Part shown: piece by piece, positions 1-9,267 of the stretch
Position numbering within the stretch: position 1 is the first letter of the stretch
Layout: the number at the start of each line of letters is the position of its first letter
NCBI RefSeq assembly: GCF_947581785.1
Contig: NZ_CANPVO010000006.1
Coordinates: 101,326 to 145,013, forward strand
Direction of reading: 5' to 3'
DNA from: Candidatus Palauibacter polyketidifaciens
GTDB taxonomy: Bacteria > Gemmatimonadota > Gemmatimonadetes > Palauibacterales > Palauibacteraceae
DNA length: 43,688 nucleotides
Program-made: the position numbers and the translations under genes
The notes under the pieces: model-generated
Told to the model about the DNA's origin: nothing
What the model saw: only the letters and a program-made list of their open reading frames with translations
The model's database searches: none

Positions 1-52
1 CGGTAGCGAGGGTGACTCTGAGCATGTTCCTTCTCTCGATCTTCATGGTCAT
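1..52 (-). CDS. N-terminus of a Tat-exported protein, cut by the window edge
   Basis: Reading leftward from 52, an ATG opens a frame that begins MTMKIERRNMLRVTLAT and runs off the window. The pair of arginines followed by NMLR and a hydrophobic start resembles a twin-arginine signal. The ATG overlaps the TGA of the upstream amidase (ATGA), and a GGAGG lies 4 bases before it (10 before a second ATG at 46), so the two genes are probably translated together. Seventeen residues are too few to name the product. A folded, cofactor-bearing periplasmic protein would be usual for a Tat substrate. Confidence 0.5.
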   Translation of the reverse strand, partial: MTMKIERRNMLRVTLAT

Positions 53-1629
53 CGTACCTCCGGGAACCCGTCCGGAGGACGGCGGTGTCGTGTTGCCTGT
101 TCGTATCCGTAAGCGATCCGGAAGAGAAGCCCTTCGTCGTACGGCCGGGCAAGAACCTGCAGTCCCGCCGGAAGCTCGCCGTAAGTGTACCCCATCGGGA
201 CCGTGATCGCGGGCATCCCGGTGGCGGGAGCCACGCGCTGGCTGTTGTCACCGCAGTATTCCTCGTCCCCCCTGTCGATAGGGGCGGGCACGCAGAGCCA
301 CGACGGGTAGAGGATCGCGTCCACGCGTTCGTCATCCATCGCTTCCACCAGGTTCGCCAGATAGGCCTGACGGCCCTCGTTCTCCGGGTAGTCCGGGCAC
401 GGCTCGTCCCATTCGGACGGATGTACGTCGAGCGGGGCTCCCTCGTTCCGCCGCAGCGACGCCTGCGCGTAGTCGGAGTACCGTCCGTCCTCCAGCACCT
501 CCAGGACGTCGGTCATCGGCGCTGCCGGGCCCAGCGACCGCAGATAGACCCACATGTCGTAGCGAAAGCGGCGGCAGAACATCCCCTCGCGCCCCAGTTC
601 CGCCGCGACGTCGAACTCGAAGGGGTCCACGATCTCGGCTCCGAGCGCCGCCAGGTCGTCGATGGCCGCCCCGAAGAGCGCGAGAATCTCCCCATCGGTC
701 TCCTCCGGATCCGCCAGCGCGCGCAGGACGCCGATTCTCGCGCCCCGCGCCCCGTCGGCGTCCAGGAAGGCCGTGTAGTCCTCTTCCGCGTGGCCGCGTC
801 CCGCTTCCGTGTACGGATCCGCGGGATCGTAACCGGCCACGACATTGAACACGCGCGCGACGTCCTCCACGGTCCGGCCCATCGGACCCGCGATATCGCG
901 GTCGAAGGAGAGGGGGATGACTCCGTCGCGGCTCGTGAGGCCGATGGTCGAACGGATCCCGACCAGGGCGAGGTGGGAGCTGGGGCCGCGGATCGAGTTG
1001 CCCGTGTCGCTGCCCAGCCCGATGACGCCGAACGAGGCGGCGACCCCCGAGGCTGTCCCGCCGCTGGATCCGGCGGGGACGCGGTCGAGGGCGTAGGCGT
1101 TGCGTGTCGTATCGAAGGAGGAACTGACGGACTGACGCGGACTGAACGCCCATTCCGCCATGTTCGTCTTGGCGATCACGATCGCGCCCGCCTCGCGGAT
1201 CTTCCGCACCATGAAGGCGTCGTCGGGCGGAAGGTTGTCCGCGAGCGCGATGGACCCCCCGGTCGTGACCATGTCGTGCGTGTCGAAGTTGTCCTTGACG
1301 AGCATGGGGACGCAGAAGAGCGGTCCCATCGCCTCGCCGGCGGCCTGCGCCGCGTCGAGCCGGTCCGCCCGTTCGAGAGCCCGGGGGTTGAGCACGGTGA
1401 TCGCGTTGATCGCGTCTTCATGGGCCGCGATCCGGTCGAGATGCAGCTCCACGACCTCGCGGCAGGTCGTCGTCCCATCGCGGATCGCCGCCTGCACGTC
1501 GCCGATCGTCGCCTCCACGACCTCGAACGCCGCGCCGGAGCCGTCGTCGGGATTGCATGCCGCCCACTGCATCCCCAGCGTAGCACACAGGAACGCAGGG
1601 AGAGTGCGCGTGTTTCTCCTCGGTGGCAT
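49..1629 (-). CDS. Exported amidase (amidase signature family)
   Basis: Amidase-signature enzymes hydrolyse amide bonds with a Ser-cisSer-Lys triad. Counting from the start at 1629 (526 aa), K112 lies in LVKDNFDT, S188 in the AGSSGGTAS loop, and the nucleophile S212 in DTGNSIRGP. The spacing of 24 residues between the two serines is the family norm. The N-terminus has a hydrophobic stretch ending MQWAAC, a lipobox with Cys25, so a lipoprotein facing the periplasm is likely. The substrate cannot be read from the sequence; close relatives are annotated as amidases or Glu-tRNA amidotransferase A-like. An alternative ATG lies at 1647. The 3' end overlaps a truncated Tat-type gene by 4 bases. Confidence 0.85.
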   Translation of the reverse strand: MPPRRNTRTLPAFLCATLGMQWAACNPDDGSGAAFEVVEATIGDVQAAIRDGTTTCREVVELHLDRIAAHEDAINAITVLNPRALERADRLDAAQAAGEAMGPLFCVPMLVKDNFDTHDMVTTGGSIALADNLPPDDAFMVRKIREAGAIVIAKTNMAEWAFSPRQSVSSSFDTTRNAYALDRVPAGSSGGTASGVAASFGVIGLGSDTGNSIRGPSSHLALVGIRSTIGLTSRDGVIPLSFDRDIAGPMGRTVEDVARVFNVVAGYDPADPYTEAGRGHAEEDYTAFLDADGARGARIGVLRALADPEETDGEILALFGAAIDDLAALGAEIVDPFEFDVAAELGREGMFCRRFRYDMWVYLRSLGPAAPMTDVLEVLEDGRYSDYAQASLRRNEGAPLDVHPSEWDEPCPDYPENEGRQAYLANLVEAMDDERVDAILYPSWLCVPAPIDRGDEEYCGDNSQRVAPATGMPAITVPMGYTYGELPAGLQVLARPYDEGLLFRIAYGYEQATRHRRPPDGFPEVR

Positions 1630-1633
1630 ACAT

Positions 1634-1663
1634 CTAATATGCCTCATTGCGCGGCCCTGCCAA
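1634..1663 (-). promoter_or_regulatory. Possible promoter for the amidase
   Basis: In a very GC-rich divergent gap, the minus strand reads TTGGCA (1663-1658), 18 bases, then TATTAG (1639-1634), a fair match to -35 and -10 boxes. The -10 box lies only 4 bases before the ATG at 1629, so if real the transcript would be leaderless or nearly so. On the plus strand the same AT-rich spot (TAATAT, 1635-1640) could serve the molybdenum enzyme at 1706. Pattern match only. Confidence 0.25.
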
Positions 1664-1705
1664 GCGTCTGGCGGGCCCGCAGCCTGCCAAGTGGAGGTGC
1701 CGTCG

Positions 1706-2917
1706 ATGAAGCAGACCAGCGAGATGTATCGCCTCACCCGGCGGGATTTCGTGCGTGCCGCCAGCGTGGCACCCGCCGCGGCCTGGCTCGCCGCCTGCGA
1801 CCGTGCGGGAGACGCCGGGTCATCGGACGCCGCGGACGAAGCCCTGGCCACCGGCCGGGAAGCGGAGCAGCCGCCGAGGTGGGCGAAGGATCCATCGCCC
1901 TTCATCCAGCGCACCTTGAACCTGGAAACGCGGCTCGAACTCGTCGACGGATTCATCACGCCGAACGAGCTGTTCTTCGTCCGAAACCACTCGCCCACGC
2001 CGGCGATCGATCCGGAGGGCTACTCGCTCCGAGTCGAGGGGGACGGCGCCGAGAGCGAGTTGCGGCTCGACCTCTCCACCCTCGAGTCGCTGCCGCAGCA
2101 CACGATCACCGCCTACCTTGAGTGCGCCGGAAACTGGCGCGGCCTTTACCCGGAACTCACGGGCACCCGCGCGAGCGGCGGCCAATGGACGACCGGAGCC
2201 GTGGGGTGCGCGGAGTGGTCGGGTCCGTCGCTCGGCACGGTGCTCGACCTGGCTGGCGTGCGGTCGGAAACGGTCGACGTGAACCTCGTGGGGCTGGACG
2301 ACGGCTTCGAGCGCGCCATGCCGCTCGCCAAGGCCCGGGATCCCGACACCATCATCGCCCTGCGCATGAACGGCGAGCCCCTCCCCGCCGATCACGGATT
2401 CCCGGCGCGCTCCGTCGTTCCGGGCTGGTCGGGGTCCAGCAGCATCAAATGGCTGGGGTCCATTCAGGTCTCCACCGAGCGGGTGTGGAACCGGAACAAC
2501 ACGTCGTCCTACGTCCTCATCGGCGATCAGTGGCCGGAAGCGGACTACGCGCCCGCCCAGGGCCCGGTGATCACGGAACTCGTCGTGAAGAGCGCGCTGG
2601 CCCTACCGAGACCCGCGCAGCTGGCGCCGGGGTCCCACGTCCTGCACGGGTTCGCGCACGCACCGGCGGGACCGGTGTCCGCCGTCGAATGGAGTCCGGA
2701 CGGCGGAGCGACGTGGCTGGAAGCCGAGATCGTGGATCCGGTTTTGCCCTTGGCCTGGCAACGCTTCGAGTTCGAGTGGGACGCGACCCCGGGGGCGCAC
2801 ACGCTGGTCACGCGCGCCACGGATGCGGCGGGGAACACGCAGCCGGACGAGCCTCTGATGAACGAGAAGGGCTACCTGCTGAACGTCCCGCTCCCGCACC
2901 CCGTGCAGGTGGAGTGA
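1706..2917 (+). CDS. Sulfite oxidase-like molybdopterin oxidoreductase, Tat lipoprotein
   Basis: The 403-residue product has the sulfite-oxidase layout: a molybdopterin domain, then a C-terminal Ig-like dimerisation domain (from about residue 290). The molybdenum-ligating Cys is C140 in LECAGNWRG, and GYS/PGWSGSSSIKWL marks the pterin pocket. The signal LTRRDFVRAAS is twin-arginine and ends WLAAC (Cys31), suggesting a Tat-exported lipoprotein. The start is fixed by GGAGG at 1693-1697, 8 bases before the ATG. Family members oxidise sulfite or reduce other S- or N-oxides; the Trp after Asn, where sulfite oxidases have Arg, makes the substrate uncertain. No cytochrome partner is adjacent. Confidence 0.85.
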   Translation: MKQTSEMYRLTRRDFVRAASVAPAAAWLAACDRAGDAGSSDAADEALATGREAEQPPRWAKDPSPFIQRTLNLETRLELVDGFITPNELFFVRNHSPTPAIDPEGYSLRVEGDGAESELRLDLSTLESLPQHTITAYLECAGNWRGLYPELTGTRASGGQWTTGAVGCAEWSGPSLGTVLDLAGVRSETVDVNLVGLDDGFERAMPLAKARDPDTIIALRMNGEPLPADHGFPARSVVPGWSGSSSIKWLGSIQVSTERVWNRNNTSSYVLIGDQWPEADYAPAQGPVITELVVKSALALPRPAQLAPGSHVLHGFAHAPAGPVSAVEWSPDGGATWLEAEIVDPVLPLAWQRFEFEWDATPGAHTLVTRATDAAGNTQPDEPLMNEKGYLLNVPLPHPVQVE

Positions 2918-2953
2918 AGCGCCCCCGGACGCGCTGACGAAGCCCGAATCGCC

Positions 2954-3334
2954 GTGCTGTACCGGTTGCTCGCGGACCTCGTCCTCGTCGTCCACCTGCT
3001 CTTCATCGCGTTCGTCGTCGCCGGCGGGTTCGCGGCGATCCGCTGGCCGAGGCTCGCGTGGGCGCACGTGCCCTGTTTCGTGTGGGGGGCCCTGATCGAG
3101 TTCGCCGGCTGGATCTGCCCGCTCACGCCGCTGGAGGTCAGGCTCCGGATTGCGAGCGGCCAGGCCGGTTACTCCGGCGGCTTCATCGAGCGCTACCTGC
3201 TGCCCATCATCTATCCCGGCGCACTCAACCGGGAGATCCAGATATGGCTCGGGCTGTCCGTACTGGCGCTCAACGCCGTGGCGTACGCCTGGCTCCTGCG
3301 CCGACTGCGCCGGCGCGCCCGAAGCGTTCGCTGA
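2954..3334 (+). CDS. DUF2784 family membrane protein
   Basis: A 126-residue protein starting at GTG, with about four hydrophobic segments (residues 5-27, 35-52, a weaker one around 80-90, and 97-115) and an Arg-rich C-terminus. The ordering, including VHLLFIAFVVAGG, the WICPLTPLE turn and the YLLPIIYPG stretch, is that of DUF2784, an inner-membrane family of unknown function. It follows the molybdenum enzyme by 36 bases on the same strand and may be co-transcribed. No cofactor ligands beyond a few conserved His and Cys can be assigned. Confidence 0.75.
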   Translation: MLYRLLADLVLVVHLLFIAFVVAGGFAAIRWPRLAWAHVPCFVWGALIEFAGWICPLTPLEVRLRIASGQAGYSGGFIERYLLPIIYPGALNREIQIWLGLSVLALNAVAYAWLLRRLRRRARSVR

Positions 3335-3341
3335 GCCGCGG

Positions 3342-3362
3342 CCCCCGCTCGCGAGCCGGGGG
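3342..3362. terminator. Hairpin between convergent genes
   Basis: Five C, GCT, a CGCG loop, AGC, one bulged C and five G form a very stable stem-loop between the convergent DUF2784 and molybdenum-enzyme genes. There is no T-run, so it may act with Rho or as a bidirectional transcript end. Confidence 0.5.
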
Positions 3363-3372
3363 GAGGGGACGG

Positions 3373-4533
3373 TCAGTCGATGACGACGTTCCGGGTGAGC
3401 TGTCCGTTGCTCTCCCAGTAGGTCCTCTTGTTCACGAGCATCGGGTCGTCCGCCGCCGGCTGGATGTTGCCTTCCGCGTCGACCGCCCTCGAGACGATCG
3501 CGTGCCGACCCGGCGGGGCGTCCCAGTCCATGCGCCAGAACGTCCACGTGTACGGGTCGCCCCGGCCTTCGCCCAGCGTCGCCGCCTGCCACGGCCCGTC
3601 GTCCACGCGGACCTCGACCGAGGCGATGTCCGCGCCCCACGCCGCCCCGTGGATCGCGTATCCGTCCCCGTTCCGCGTGACCTTCGCGGGGACGGAGTTG
3701 ATGTTCACGCGCCCCACCGAGGTCTCCGTCCACACGGTCTCGCCGTCGCGCTCCTCCGCTCGCAGCGTCACGTAGTCGCGGGCCATGAACTTGCCCATGA
3801 AGCGGCGGTCGCGGAGTTCGATCCGCGTCAGCCACTTCACGTTTGCGATGCCGTACCAGCCGGGGGCGATGACCCGCAGCGGAAATCCGTGCGCAGTCGG
3901 CAGCGGTTCGCCGTTCACCTCGTACGCGAGGATGATGTCGGGATTCATCGCGTCCTCGAGCGAAAGGCTGCGTGCGAAGTTCTGCGTCACCGTGTTGCCC
4001 CGGATCTCCTCCTCGCCTTCGTCCGCCCCGAAGAAGACGACCTCGATTCCGTCCTCCTGAACGCCGGCCTCCGTAAGGACATCGGCGAGCCGGGTCCCCG
4101 CCCAGCGCGCGTTGTGGACGCCGCCGATGAACGAGGGACGGCCGCGGTTCCCGGAGCACTCCAGCGTGAACACGACCTCCTGGCGGGGCCGCGCCTTCAT
4201 CTGGGCGAGATCGAGCGTCCGCGGCCGGTCGACGAGTCCGCCGATCTCGAGATTCCAGTCGCCCTCCGCGATGACCGGCAACCCGTAGTGCCCCACGCGG
4301 AACATCTGACTGACCGGCGTGATCCAGGAATCCAGCTCTTCCCAGTTCAGGATGTTCATCCGCTCCGTCAACCCGGGATGCGGCCGCTGAACCCATGGGA
4401 TCACCGCCTCCTGATCGAACCCGGCGAGCCAGCCGCGGAAGATGTCCGTCGGCAGGACCGCGAGACCGGCGGCTGCCGCGCCGCCCTGGATCAGCACCTG
4501 TCGTCGTGGAATCGGGTTTCGCTGGCTCATCAT
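3373..4533 (-). CDS. Sulfite oxidase-like molybdopterin oxidoreductase (SorA/SoxC type)
   Basis: The 386-residue product carries the motif LECSGNRGRP with the molybdenum-binding C126, then GFPLRVIAPGWYG and VKWL of the pterin domain, and a C-terminal dimerisation domain with VEVRVDDGPW. This is closer to canonical sulfite dehydrogenase and SoxC than the paralogue at 1706. The N-terminus, PRRQVLIQGGAAAAG, is a plausible twin-arginine signal. Two ATGs (4533, 4530) follow GAGG by 6 and 9 bases. Oxidation of sulfite in the periplasm is the likely role, but no cytochrome c partner lies nearby. It is transcribed toward DUF2784 and the paralogue. Confidence 0.85.
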   Translation of the reverse strand: MMSQRNPIPRRQVLIQGGAAAAGLAVLPTDIFRGWLAGFDQEAVIPWVQRPHPGLTERMNILNWEELDSWITPVSQMFRVGHYGLPVIAEGDWNLEIGGLVDRPRTLDLAQMKARPRQEVVFTLECSGNRGRPSFIGGVHNARWAGTRLADVLTEAGVQEDGIEVVFFGADEGEEEIRGNTVTQNFARSLSLEDAMNPDIILAYEVNGEPLPTAHGFPLRVIAPGWYGIANVKWLTRIELRDRRFMGKFMARDYVTLRAEERDGETVWTETSVGRVNINSVPAKVTRNGDGYAIHGAAWGADIASVEVRVDDGPWQAATLGEGRGDPYTWTFWRMDWDAPPGRHAIVSRAVDAEGNIQPAADDPMLVNKRTYWESNGQLTRNVVID

Positions 4534-4618
4534 GTCAGACCTCGCCTTCGGGGATGGTATGTTGCAAGCTCGGGTCCAATCACGCGTCGGAGCAAGACGT
4601 CGGCCGCAACCGCGCCTC

Positions 4619-6079
4619 TCAGCGAGCGGGTCTCCACGCGGACTCCTCCGAGGCATCCGCGGGCCCGATCCTGCCCTCCGCCGTCGCGAGCAGCTCATCC
4701 GGCGAATGAAGGCGTCCCCGCGCGAAGACGAACCAGACGTCGCGGGCGGCCCGGACATCCTCCAGCGGGTTCCCCCGCACAATCACCAGGTCCGCGAGCT
4801 TCCCTTCCTCGATGCTGCCGAGTTCGTCATCGAGGCCCATCGCGCGCGCCGAATTGAGGGTCGCGATGCGGAAGACGTCCGCGGGCGGGACGCCGGCGCG
4901 CGCGAACGCGAGGATTTCGCGGTGTACGGCAAACGGCGACCAGTACCGCCCCCAGCTCGGGTGGTCCGTGCCGAGCGTGATCAGGTCGCGTCCGCCGCCG
5001 TCGTAAAACGCCTTCAAGGTCCGGCGCTTGATCGGGGACATCTTCGCGAACGACTCGTTCACGGGGCGGGGCGGCCGCGCCTCGACGATCTCCCGCATGT
5101 ACGGCGTCAGGAAGCGGAGTTCGTCCGTCCAGTACTCCGTCATCTCCGGGTCGTGCGGACCCCAGTACCCGTAGATGGAGAGCGTGGCGTCGAAGTACAC
5201 GCCGCGGTCCACGTAGAGGTCGATGATGTCGCGGAGCGCGTCCCCCTCGAAGTCGTCGAACTCCTGCAGCGAAGCGTAGGCCGTGCGGTCGGCCGGCATC
5301 ATGTCGCCCCCGAGGAAGTGCTCGACGCGGTCGACGCCCATGAGGATCGCGTCGCGGGGATTCACCGTGTTCCCGAACCCGGAGTCGAGGTGGGCGGTGA
5401 CGGTGAGTCCGTGCTCGTGCGCCTGTTCGATGAGCACGGAGAGCTGCTCCGGTCCGGCCCCCTTGGCCTTGAAGCCGGCCGTGCCTTGCGCCGCCCAGTA
5501 GTCCACCTCGCGGCGGATCGAATCGGCGGTCATCGCGTCGTCGTCCCAGCCCCGCCGCCACGATCCGAAATAGGGGCCCGAGTTCAGGAGCCGGGGACCC
5601 CTGCGCTCGCCGCGCTCGATCGCGAGCCGCAGTTCCCGCATGCGGACCGGATCCAGCTCGCCGGCCGGGAAGGTCGTCGTCACGCCGTTGGCGAGGAAGA
5701 GTTCGGGATAGGCGGCCGTCTCATCGACGCGGCCATCGCCGAACAGGTCCACCGCGTAGTGAGCGTGCAGGTCGAAGAACCCTGGAAGGACCGTCGCTTC
5801 CCGGTCCAGGTCGATCGCAATTGTGACGTCGGCTCTATCCGCCGGAGGGCCGATGGAGACGATCCGCCCGTCGCGAATCGTGATGCCCTCGTTCTCGACC
5901 AGCGTGCCGGTGTGCACGTCCAGCCAGTGTCCCCCCGTGACCACGTAGGTCGCATTCTCGTCCACGAGATCGACGAGGTCCATCACGACCCCCTCGCATC
6001 CGGCAAGGGTCAGGGACAGGCCGCCGAGTCCCAGGGCGAGGAACGACCGCTTCCGCTGCATCCGCTGTCTCCGAACCAT
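4619..6079 (-). CDS. Lipoprotein amidohydrolase (metal-dependent, imidazolonepropionase/prolidase-like)
   Basis: A 486-residue TIM-barrel hydrolase of the amidohydrolase superfamily. Metal ligands visible are HAH at 105-107 in FFDLHAHY, a possible carboxylated Lys in GFKAKG, His in TAHLDSG and VEHFLGG, and Asp in LGTDHPSWG. The C-terminal [20 protein letters not shown] is the usual closing beta-sandwich motif. The N-terminus ends LTLAGC (Cys28), a clear lipobox. The start at 6079 has GAGG 9 bases upstream; ATGs at 6103 and 6061 are alternatives. Relatives cleave dipeptides, hydantoins or lactams; substrate not assignable. It is divergent from the MFS gene. Confidence 0.85.
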   Translation of the reverse strand: MVRRQRMQRKRSFLALGLGGLSLTLAGCEGVVMDLVDLVDENATYVVTGGHWLDVHTGTLVENEGITIRDGRIVSIGPPADRADVTIAIDLDREATVLPGFFDLHAHYAVDLFGDGRVDETAAYPELFLANGVTTTFPAGELDPVRMRELRLAIERGERRGPRLLNSGPYFGSWRRGWDDDAMTADSIRREVDYWAAQGTAGFKAKGAGPEQLSVLIEQAHEHGLTVTAHLDSGFGNTVNPRDAILMGVDRVEHFLGGDMMPADRTAYASLQEFDDFEGDALRDIIDLYVDRGVYFDATLSIYGYWGPHDPEMTEYWTDELRFLTPYMREIVEARPPRPVNESFAKMSPIKRRTLKAFYDGGGRDLITLGTDHPSWGRYWSPFAVHREILAFARAGVPPADVFRIATLNSARAMGLDDELGSIEEGKLADLVIVRGNPLEDVRAARDVWFVFARGRLHSPDELLATAEGRIGPADASEESAWRPAR

Positions 6080-6155
6080 TCGATTACACCTCGCGCGGCA
6101 CACGTGTCGGCCTCCGGTTCACCCGAAACACGGACGGCCGGGAGGTTCAACATAG

Positions 6156-7466
6156 ATGCGCGCACGTTCCTCCACGACGGACTCGATCCTGTATACTGTG
6201 AGCCGTCGGCACGCGGCTGCCATCCGAACGGAATCGGAGTTCACACTGCACGAACCGAGCGCGGCGCTCGCCAATCCTCCCACCGGCCTCCCGGGGCGCA
6301 CGTCGATGCGCCCGGCGGCGGTCGTGGCGCTCATCGTCGTCTCGCACACGACGATCGATGCTTACACCGCGTTCCTGCCGCCGCTGCTGCCGCGGATCAT
6401 GGACAACCTCGGCCTCTCGATCACGCTGGCCGCGACGCTGTCGACCGTGCTCTCCATCTCGACCGCGCTCCCGCAGCCGGCCTTCGGCTACCTCGCGGAC
6501 CGCTTCGGGAGGCGCGCCTTCCTCGCCGCGGGGCCGATCGTGGGGGGCGTGTTCATCTCGCTGCTGGGGATGGCGCCCAGCTACTTCGTCCTCCTCCTGT
6601 TGCTGACGGTGGGAGGACTGGGGTCGGCCGCCTTTCACCCGCCGGGGGCCTCGCTCGTCGCGCGCGCCGGAGATGGTCGTGGAAGCGGCGTGCGCATGTC
6701 CATCTTCTCCTTCGGGGGGGCGGCGGGCTTCGCGCTGGGACCGATCAGCGCGGTCGCCATCGTGGGCTTGTTCGGCCTCTCCGGTCTGTGGATCGCGATG
6801 ATCCCGGGGGTCGTGCTCGGGGTCGCCCTCTGGTTCGTCGCGAAGGGTCGGACCCGGGTAGGGCCGGGGACCCCGCCGCCTCCCCCGCTGGAGGTGCTCC
6901 GCAAACTCAGGGGGCCGCTCGGTCTCGTGTTCGGGATCTCGGTCGTCGGATCCTTCGCGCAGAAGGCGATCCTCACCTTCATCCCGATCATCGCCCACCG
7001 CGCGGGACAGAGCGAGACGGCGGGCGCCATCGTGCTCAGCGTCTATCTCGGCGCCCAGGGCCTGGGGACGCTCGCCTCCGGCTACCTCACCGACCGGCTC
7101 AACCGGCAGCACCTCCTGGCCGTGATCAGCGTGCTCGCCGTGCCCACGCACATCCTTGCGTTCACGCTGGCGCCGGCCAGCCCCGCCGCGATCGTGATGG
7201 CCGTGTGTGCGGGCTTCCTGAACATGGCGCTGCTGCCTCCAATCGTCGTGGTTGCGCAGGAGATCCTCCCCTCGGGGACGGCGGTGAGTTCGGGCATCGT
7301 CATGGGGCTCGCGTGGGCCGTGGGGACGCTGGCGATTCCCGTCGTGGGCGGGTTCGCGGACGCGTTCGGGCCCGTCGCCGCGACCGCGTGGTCGATGCCG
7401 CTCCTGCTGCTCGGCGCGCTCTTCGCAATGCAGCCCTCGCTTCGCCCGTACCGCAGAGCCCGGTGA
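6156..7466 (+). CDS. MFS exporter, fosmidomycin-resistance (Fsr) type
   Basis: Twelve transmembrane segments can be traced. The stretch GLGSAAFHPPGASLVAR and the following SIFSFGGAAGFALGP match the Fsr branch of the major facilitator superfamily, which exports small drugs. Motif A-like GYLADRFGRR lies after the second helix and GYLTDRLNRQ in the second half. The ATG at 6156 has GGAGG 10 bases before it but gives 50 extra polar residues; an ATG at 6306 starts directly before helix 1 and is the main alternative. The stop overlaps the next start by one base (TGATG), so it is coupled to the amidohydrolase. Confidence 0.8.
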   Translation: MRARSSTTDSILYTVSRRHAAAIRTESEFTLHEPSAALANPPTGLPGRTSMRPAAVVALIVVSHTTIDAYTAFLPPLLPRIMDNLGLSITLAATLSTVLSISTALPQPAFGYLADRFGRRAFLAAGPIVGGVFISLLGMAPSYFVLLLLLTVGGLGSAAFHPPGASLVARAGDGRGSGVRMSIFSFGGAAGFALGPISAVAIVGLFGLSGLWIAMIPGVVLGVALWFVAKGRTRVGPGTPPPPPLEVLRKLRGPLGLVFGISVVGSFAQKAILTFIPIIAHRAGQSETAGAIVLSVYLGAQGLGTLASGYLTDRLNRQHLLAVISVLAVPTHILAFTLAPASPAAIVMAVCAGFLNMALLPPIVVVAQEILPSGTAVSSGIVMGLAWAVGTLAIPVVGGFADAFGPVAATAWSMPLLLLGALFAMQPSLRPYRRAR

Positions 7467-9220
7467 TGAACCGACCGAACCCATCCGTCGTCACGTTGGC
7501 CGGTGCCGTCCTCGCCGCCTGTGGGGGGCCACCGGCCGAGCCGGCCGACCTGATCCTCGTGGACGGAAGCGTGATCACGCTCGACGCGGAGAGCCGCGTC
7601 GCCGAAGCCGTGGCGGTGCGCGACGAACATGTCGTGGCGGTCGGTTCGACGGCGGACGTCGAGACGCTCGCGGGCCCGGAGACCCGCCGGATCGACCTCG
7701 CGGGACGCGCGGTGACGCCCGGCCTCATGGACGCGCACGTCCACTTCGCGAATGGCGGCGCGAACCGCCTGTACCGCCTCGACCTGAGCTATCCGAACGT
7801 GGAGAACATCGCGGACGTGCAGGGCATGGTCGCGGAGCGAGCCGGGCGGCTTTCCGAGGGCGAATGGGTGCGCGGCGGCGGCTGGGACGAAGGGAAACTC
7901 GACGAGTTGCGCTACATTTACGCCTCCGATCTGGACGCCGTCGCCGCGGGGCAGCCTGTGTGGCTGGCACACACGATGGGCCACTACGGCGTGGCCAACT
8001 CGCTCGCCCTCGACATGGCGGGCATCACGGCGGACACGCCCGATCCGCCCGGCGGCACCATCGATCGCGACGCGGCCGGGCAGCCGACCGGCGTCCTCAA
8101 GGAGTCCGCCATGGGTCTCGTGACCCGCCTCATCCCGTCGCTCGGACCCGGCGAGCGGCGCGAGGGGATTCGCGCGCTCGCCGACGCCTTCAACGCCGAG
8201 TGCATGACGGGCGGCAAGGATCCCGGGATCGGCCGCCGAAGCTGGGAGGCCTACCGCGATGTCCTCGCCGACGGCGACCTCACGGTCCGGATCTTCGTCC
8301 TGTGGGACGGCCGCGACGGGACGCTGGAGGAGGTCCGCGCCTACGCCGACAGCCTCGCGACCTTCACGCGGCCCTACGAGTCGACGGGGGACGACCGGCT
8401 CATCCCCGGCGGCGTCAAGTTGTACAGCGACGGCAGCGGCGGCGCCCGCACGGCCTGGCTGTACGAGGACTGGAACCGGGAGCGCACCGGGACCGACACC
8501 GGCAACCGCGGGTATCCGGCCATGGACCCGGACGAACTGCGCCGACGCTTCCGGGCGTATCACGACGCCGGCCTCCACGTCTCGATCCACTCCATTGGCG
8601 ACCGCGCGATCGACTGGACCGTCGACGGCTTCGTCGAGGCGCTCGAGGCGACCCCCACCCGCGGGCTCCGGCACGGGGTCATCCACGCGAACATCCCCTC
8701 GGACCGCGCGCTCGACGCGATGGCCGAACTCCAGCAGGAATGGCAGGCCGGCTACCCGGAGCCGTCCCCCACCTTCACGTGGTGGATCGGCGACACCTAC
8801 GCGGGGAACTTCGGGCCCGAGCGAGCCCTGCGGCTGAATCCGTTCCGCTCCTATCGGGACCGGGGCATGATCTGGGCGAGCGGCTCCGACTTCTTCGTCA
8901 CGCCCTACCCGGCGCGCTACGGCGTCTGGGCCTCCGTCGCGCGCCAGCCGCTGCTCGGCGTCTACGGGAGCGACCCGTACGGCACCGCAGAGTCCGTCGA
9001 TGTCGAGACGGCGCTGCGCTCGTTCACGACCTGGGCCGCGCACCAGATGTTCCTCGAGGAGAAGGTCGGAACGATCGAACCCGGCAAGTACGCGGATCTG
9101 GCGGTCTGGGACCGCAACCCGCTCACCGTCCCGACGATCGAACTGCGGGACATGTCGTGCGAGATGACCGTCTTCAACGGCGAAGTCGTATTCGACCGCG
9201 CGAGCGTCCCCGCACCATGA
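7466..9220 (+). CDS. YtcJ-like lipoprotein amidohydrolase (amidohydro_3)
   Basis: A 584-residue enzyme with the N-terminal strand ADLILVDGSVITLD, the metal pair HVH at 91-93 (LMDAHVHF), GGVKLYSDGSGG, HSIGDRAID, and a terminal GTIEPGKYADLAVWDRNPL. This is the layout of the YtcJ/exoenzyme amidohydro_3 family, a group of metal hydrolases with mostly unknown substrates. The signal ends VLAAC (Cys19), a lipobox. Translation is coupled to the MFS exporter ahead of it by a one-base overlap. An exporter beside an envelope hydrolase may mean that a small molecule is handled by both, which is inference. Confidence 0.85.
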   Translation: MNRPNPSVVTLAGAVLAACGGPPAEPADLILVDGSVITLDAESRVAEAVAVRDEHVVAVGSTADVETLAGPETRRIDLAGRAVTPGLMDAHVHFANGGANRLYRLDLSYPNVENIADVQGMVAERAGRLSEGEWVRGGGWDEGKLDELRYIYASDLDAVAAGQPVWLAHTMGHYGVANSLALDMAGITADTPDPPGGTIDRDAAGQPTGVLKESAMGLVTRLIPSLGPGERREGIRALADAFNAECMTGGKDPGIGRRSWEAYRDVLADGDLTVRIFVLWDGRDGTLEEVRAYADSLATFTRPYESTGDDRLIPGGVKLYSDGSGGARTAWLYEDWNRERTGTDTGNRGYPAMDPDELRRRFRAYHDAGLHVSIHSIGDRAIDWTVDGFVEALEATPTRGLRHGVIHANIPSDRALDAMAELQQEWQAGYPEPSPTFTWWIGDTYAGNFGPERALRLNPFRSYRDRGMIWASGSDFFVTPYPARYGVWASVARQPLLGVYGSDPYGTAESVDVETALRSFTTWAAHQMFLEEKVGTIEPGKYADLAVWDRNPLTVPTIELRDMSCEMTVFNGEVVFDRASVPAP

Positions 9221-9267
9221 CGCGCCCCGGCCGCTGCGGCGTGCTCCCGCCGTGGAAAGGATAGCGA

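Noticed and set aside
85-2121. 678-residue open frame opposite the amidase
   Set aside because: Low-complexity translation rich in Arg, Val and Asp, opposite a gene with clear catalytic motifs.
6190-6197. TATACT as a -10 box inside the MFS reading frame start
   Set aside because: The possible -35 partner is spaced 19 bases away and weak. It only weakens confidence in the start at 6156 versus 6306.
4442-7465. Very long open frame on the plus strand ahead of the YtcJ-like gene
   Set aside because: It lies opposite the amidohydrolase and across the MFS gene in another frame. The translated part is Arg- and Pro-rich with no domain, as is common opposite GC-rich genes. The real gene starts at 7466.
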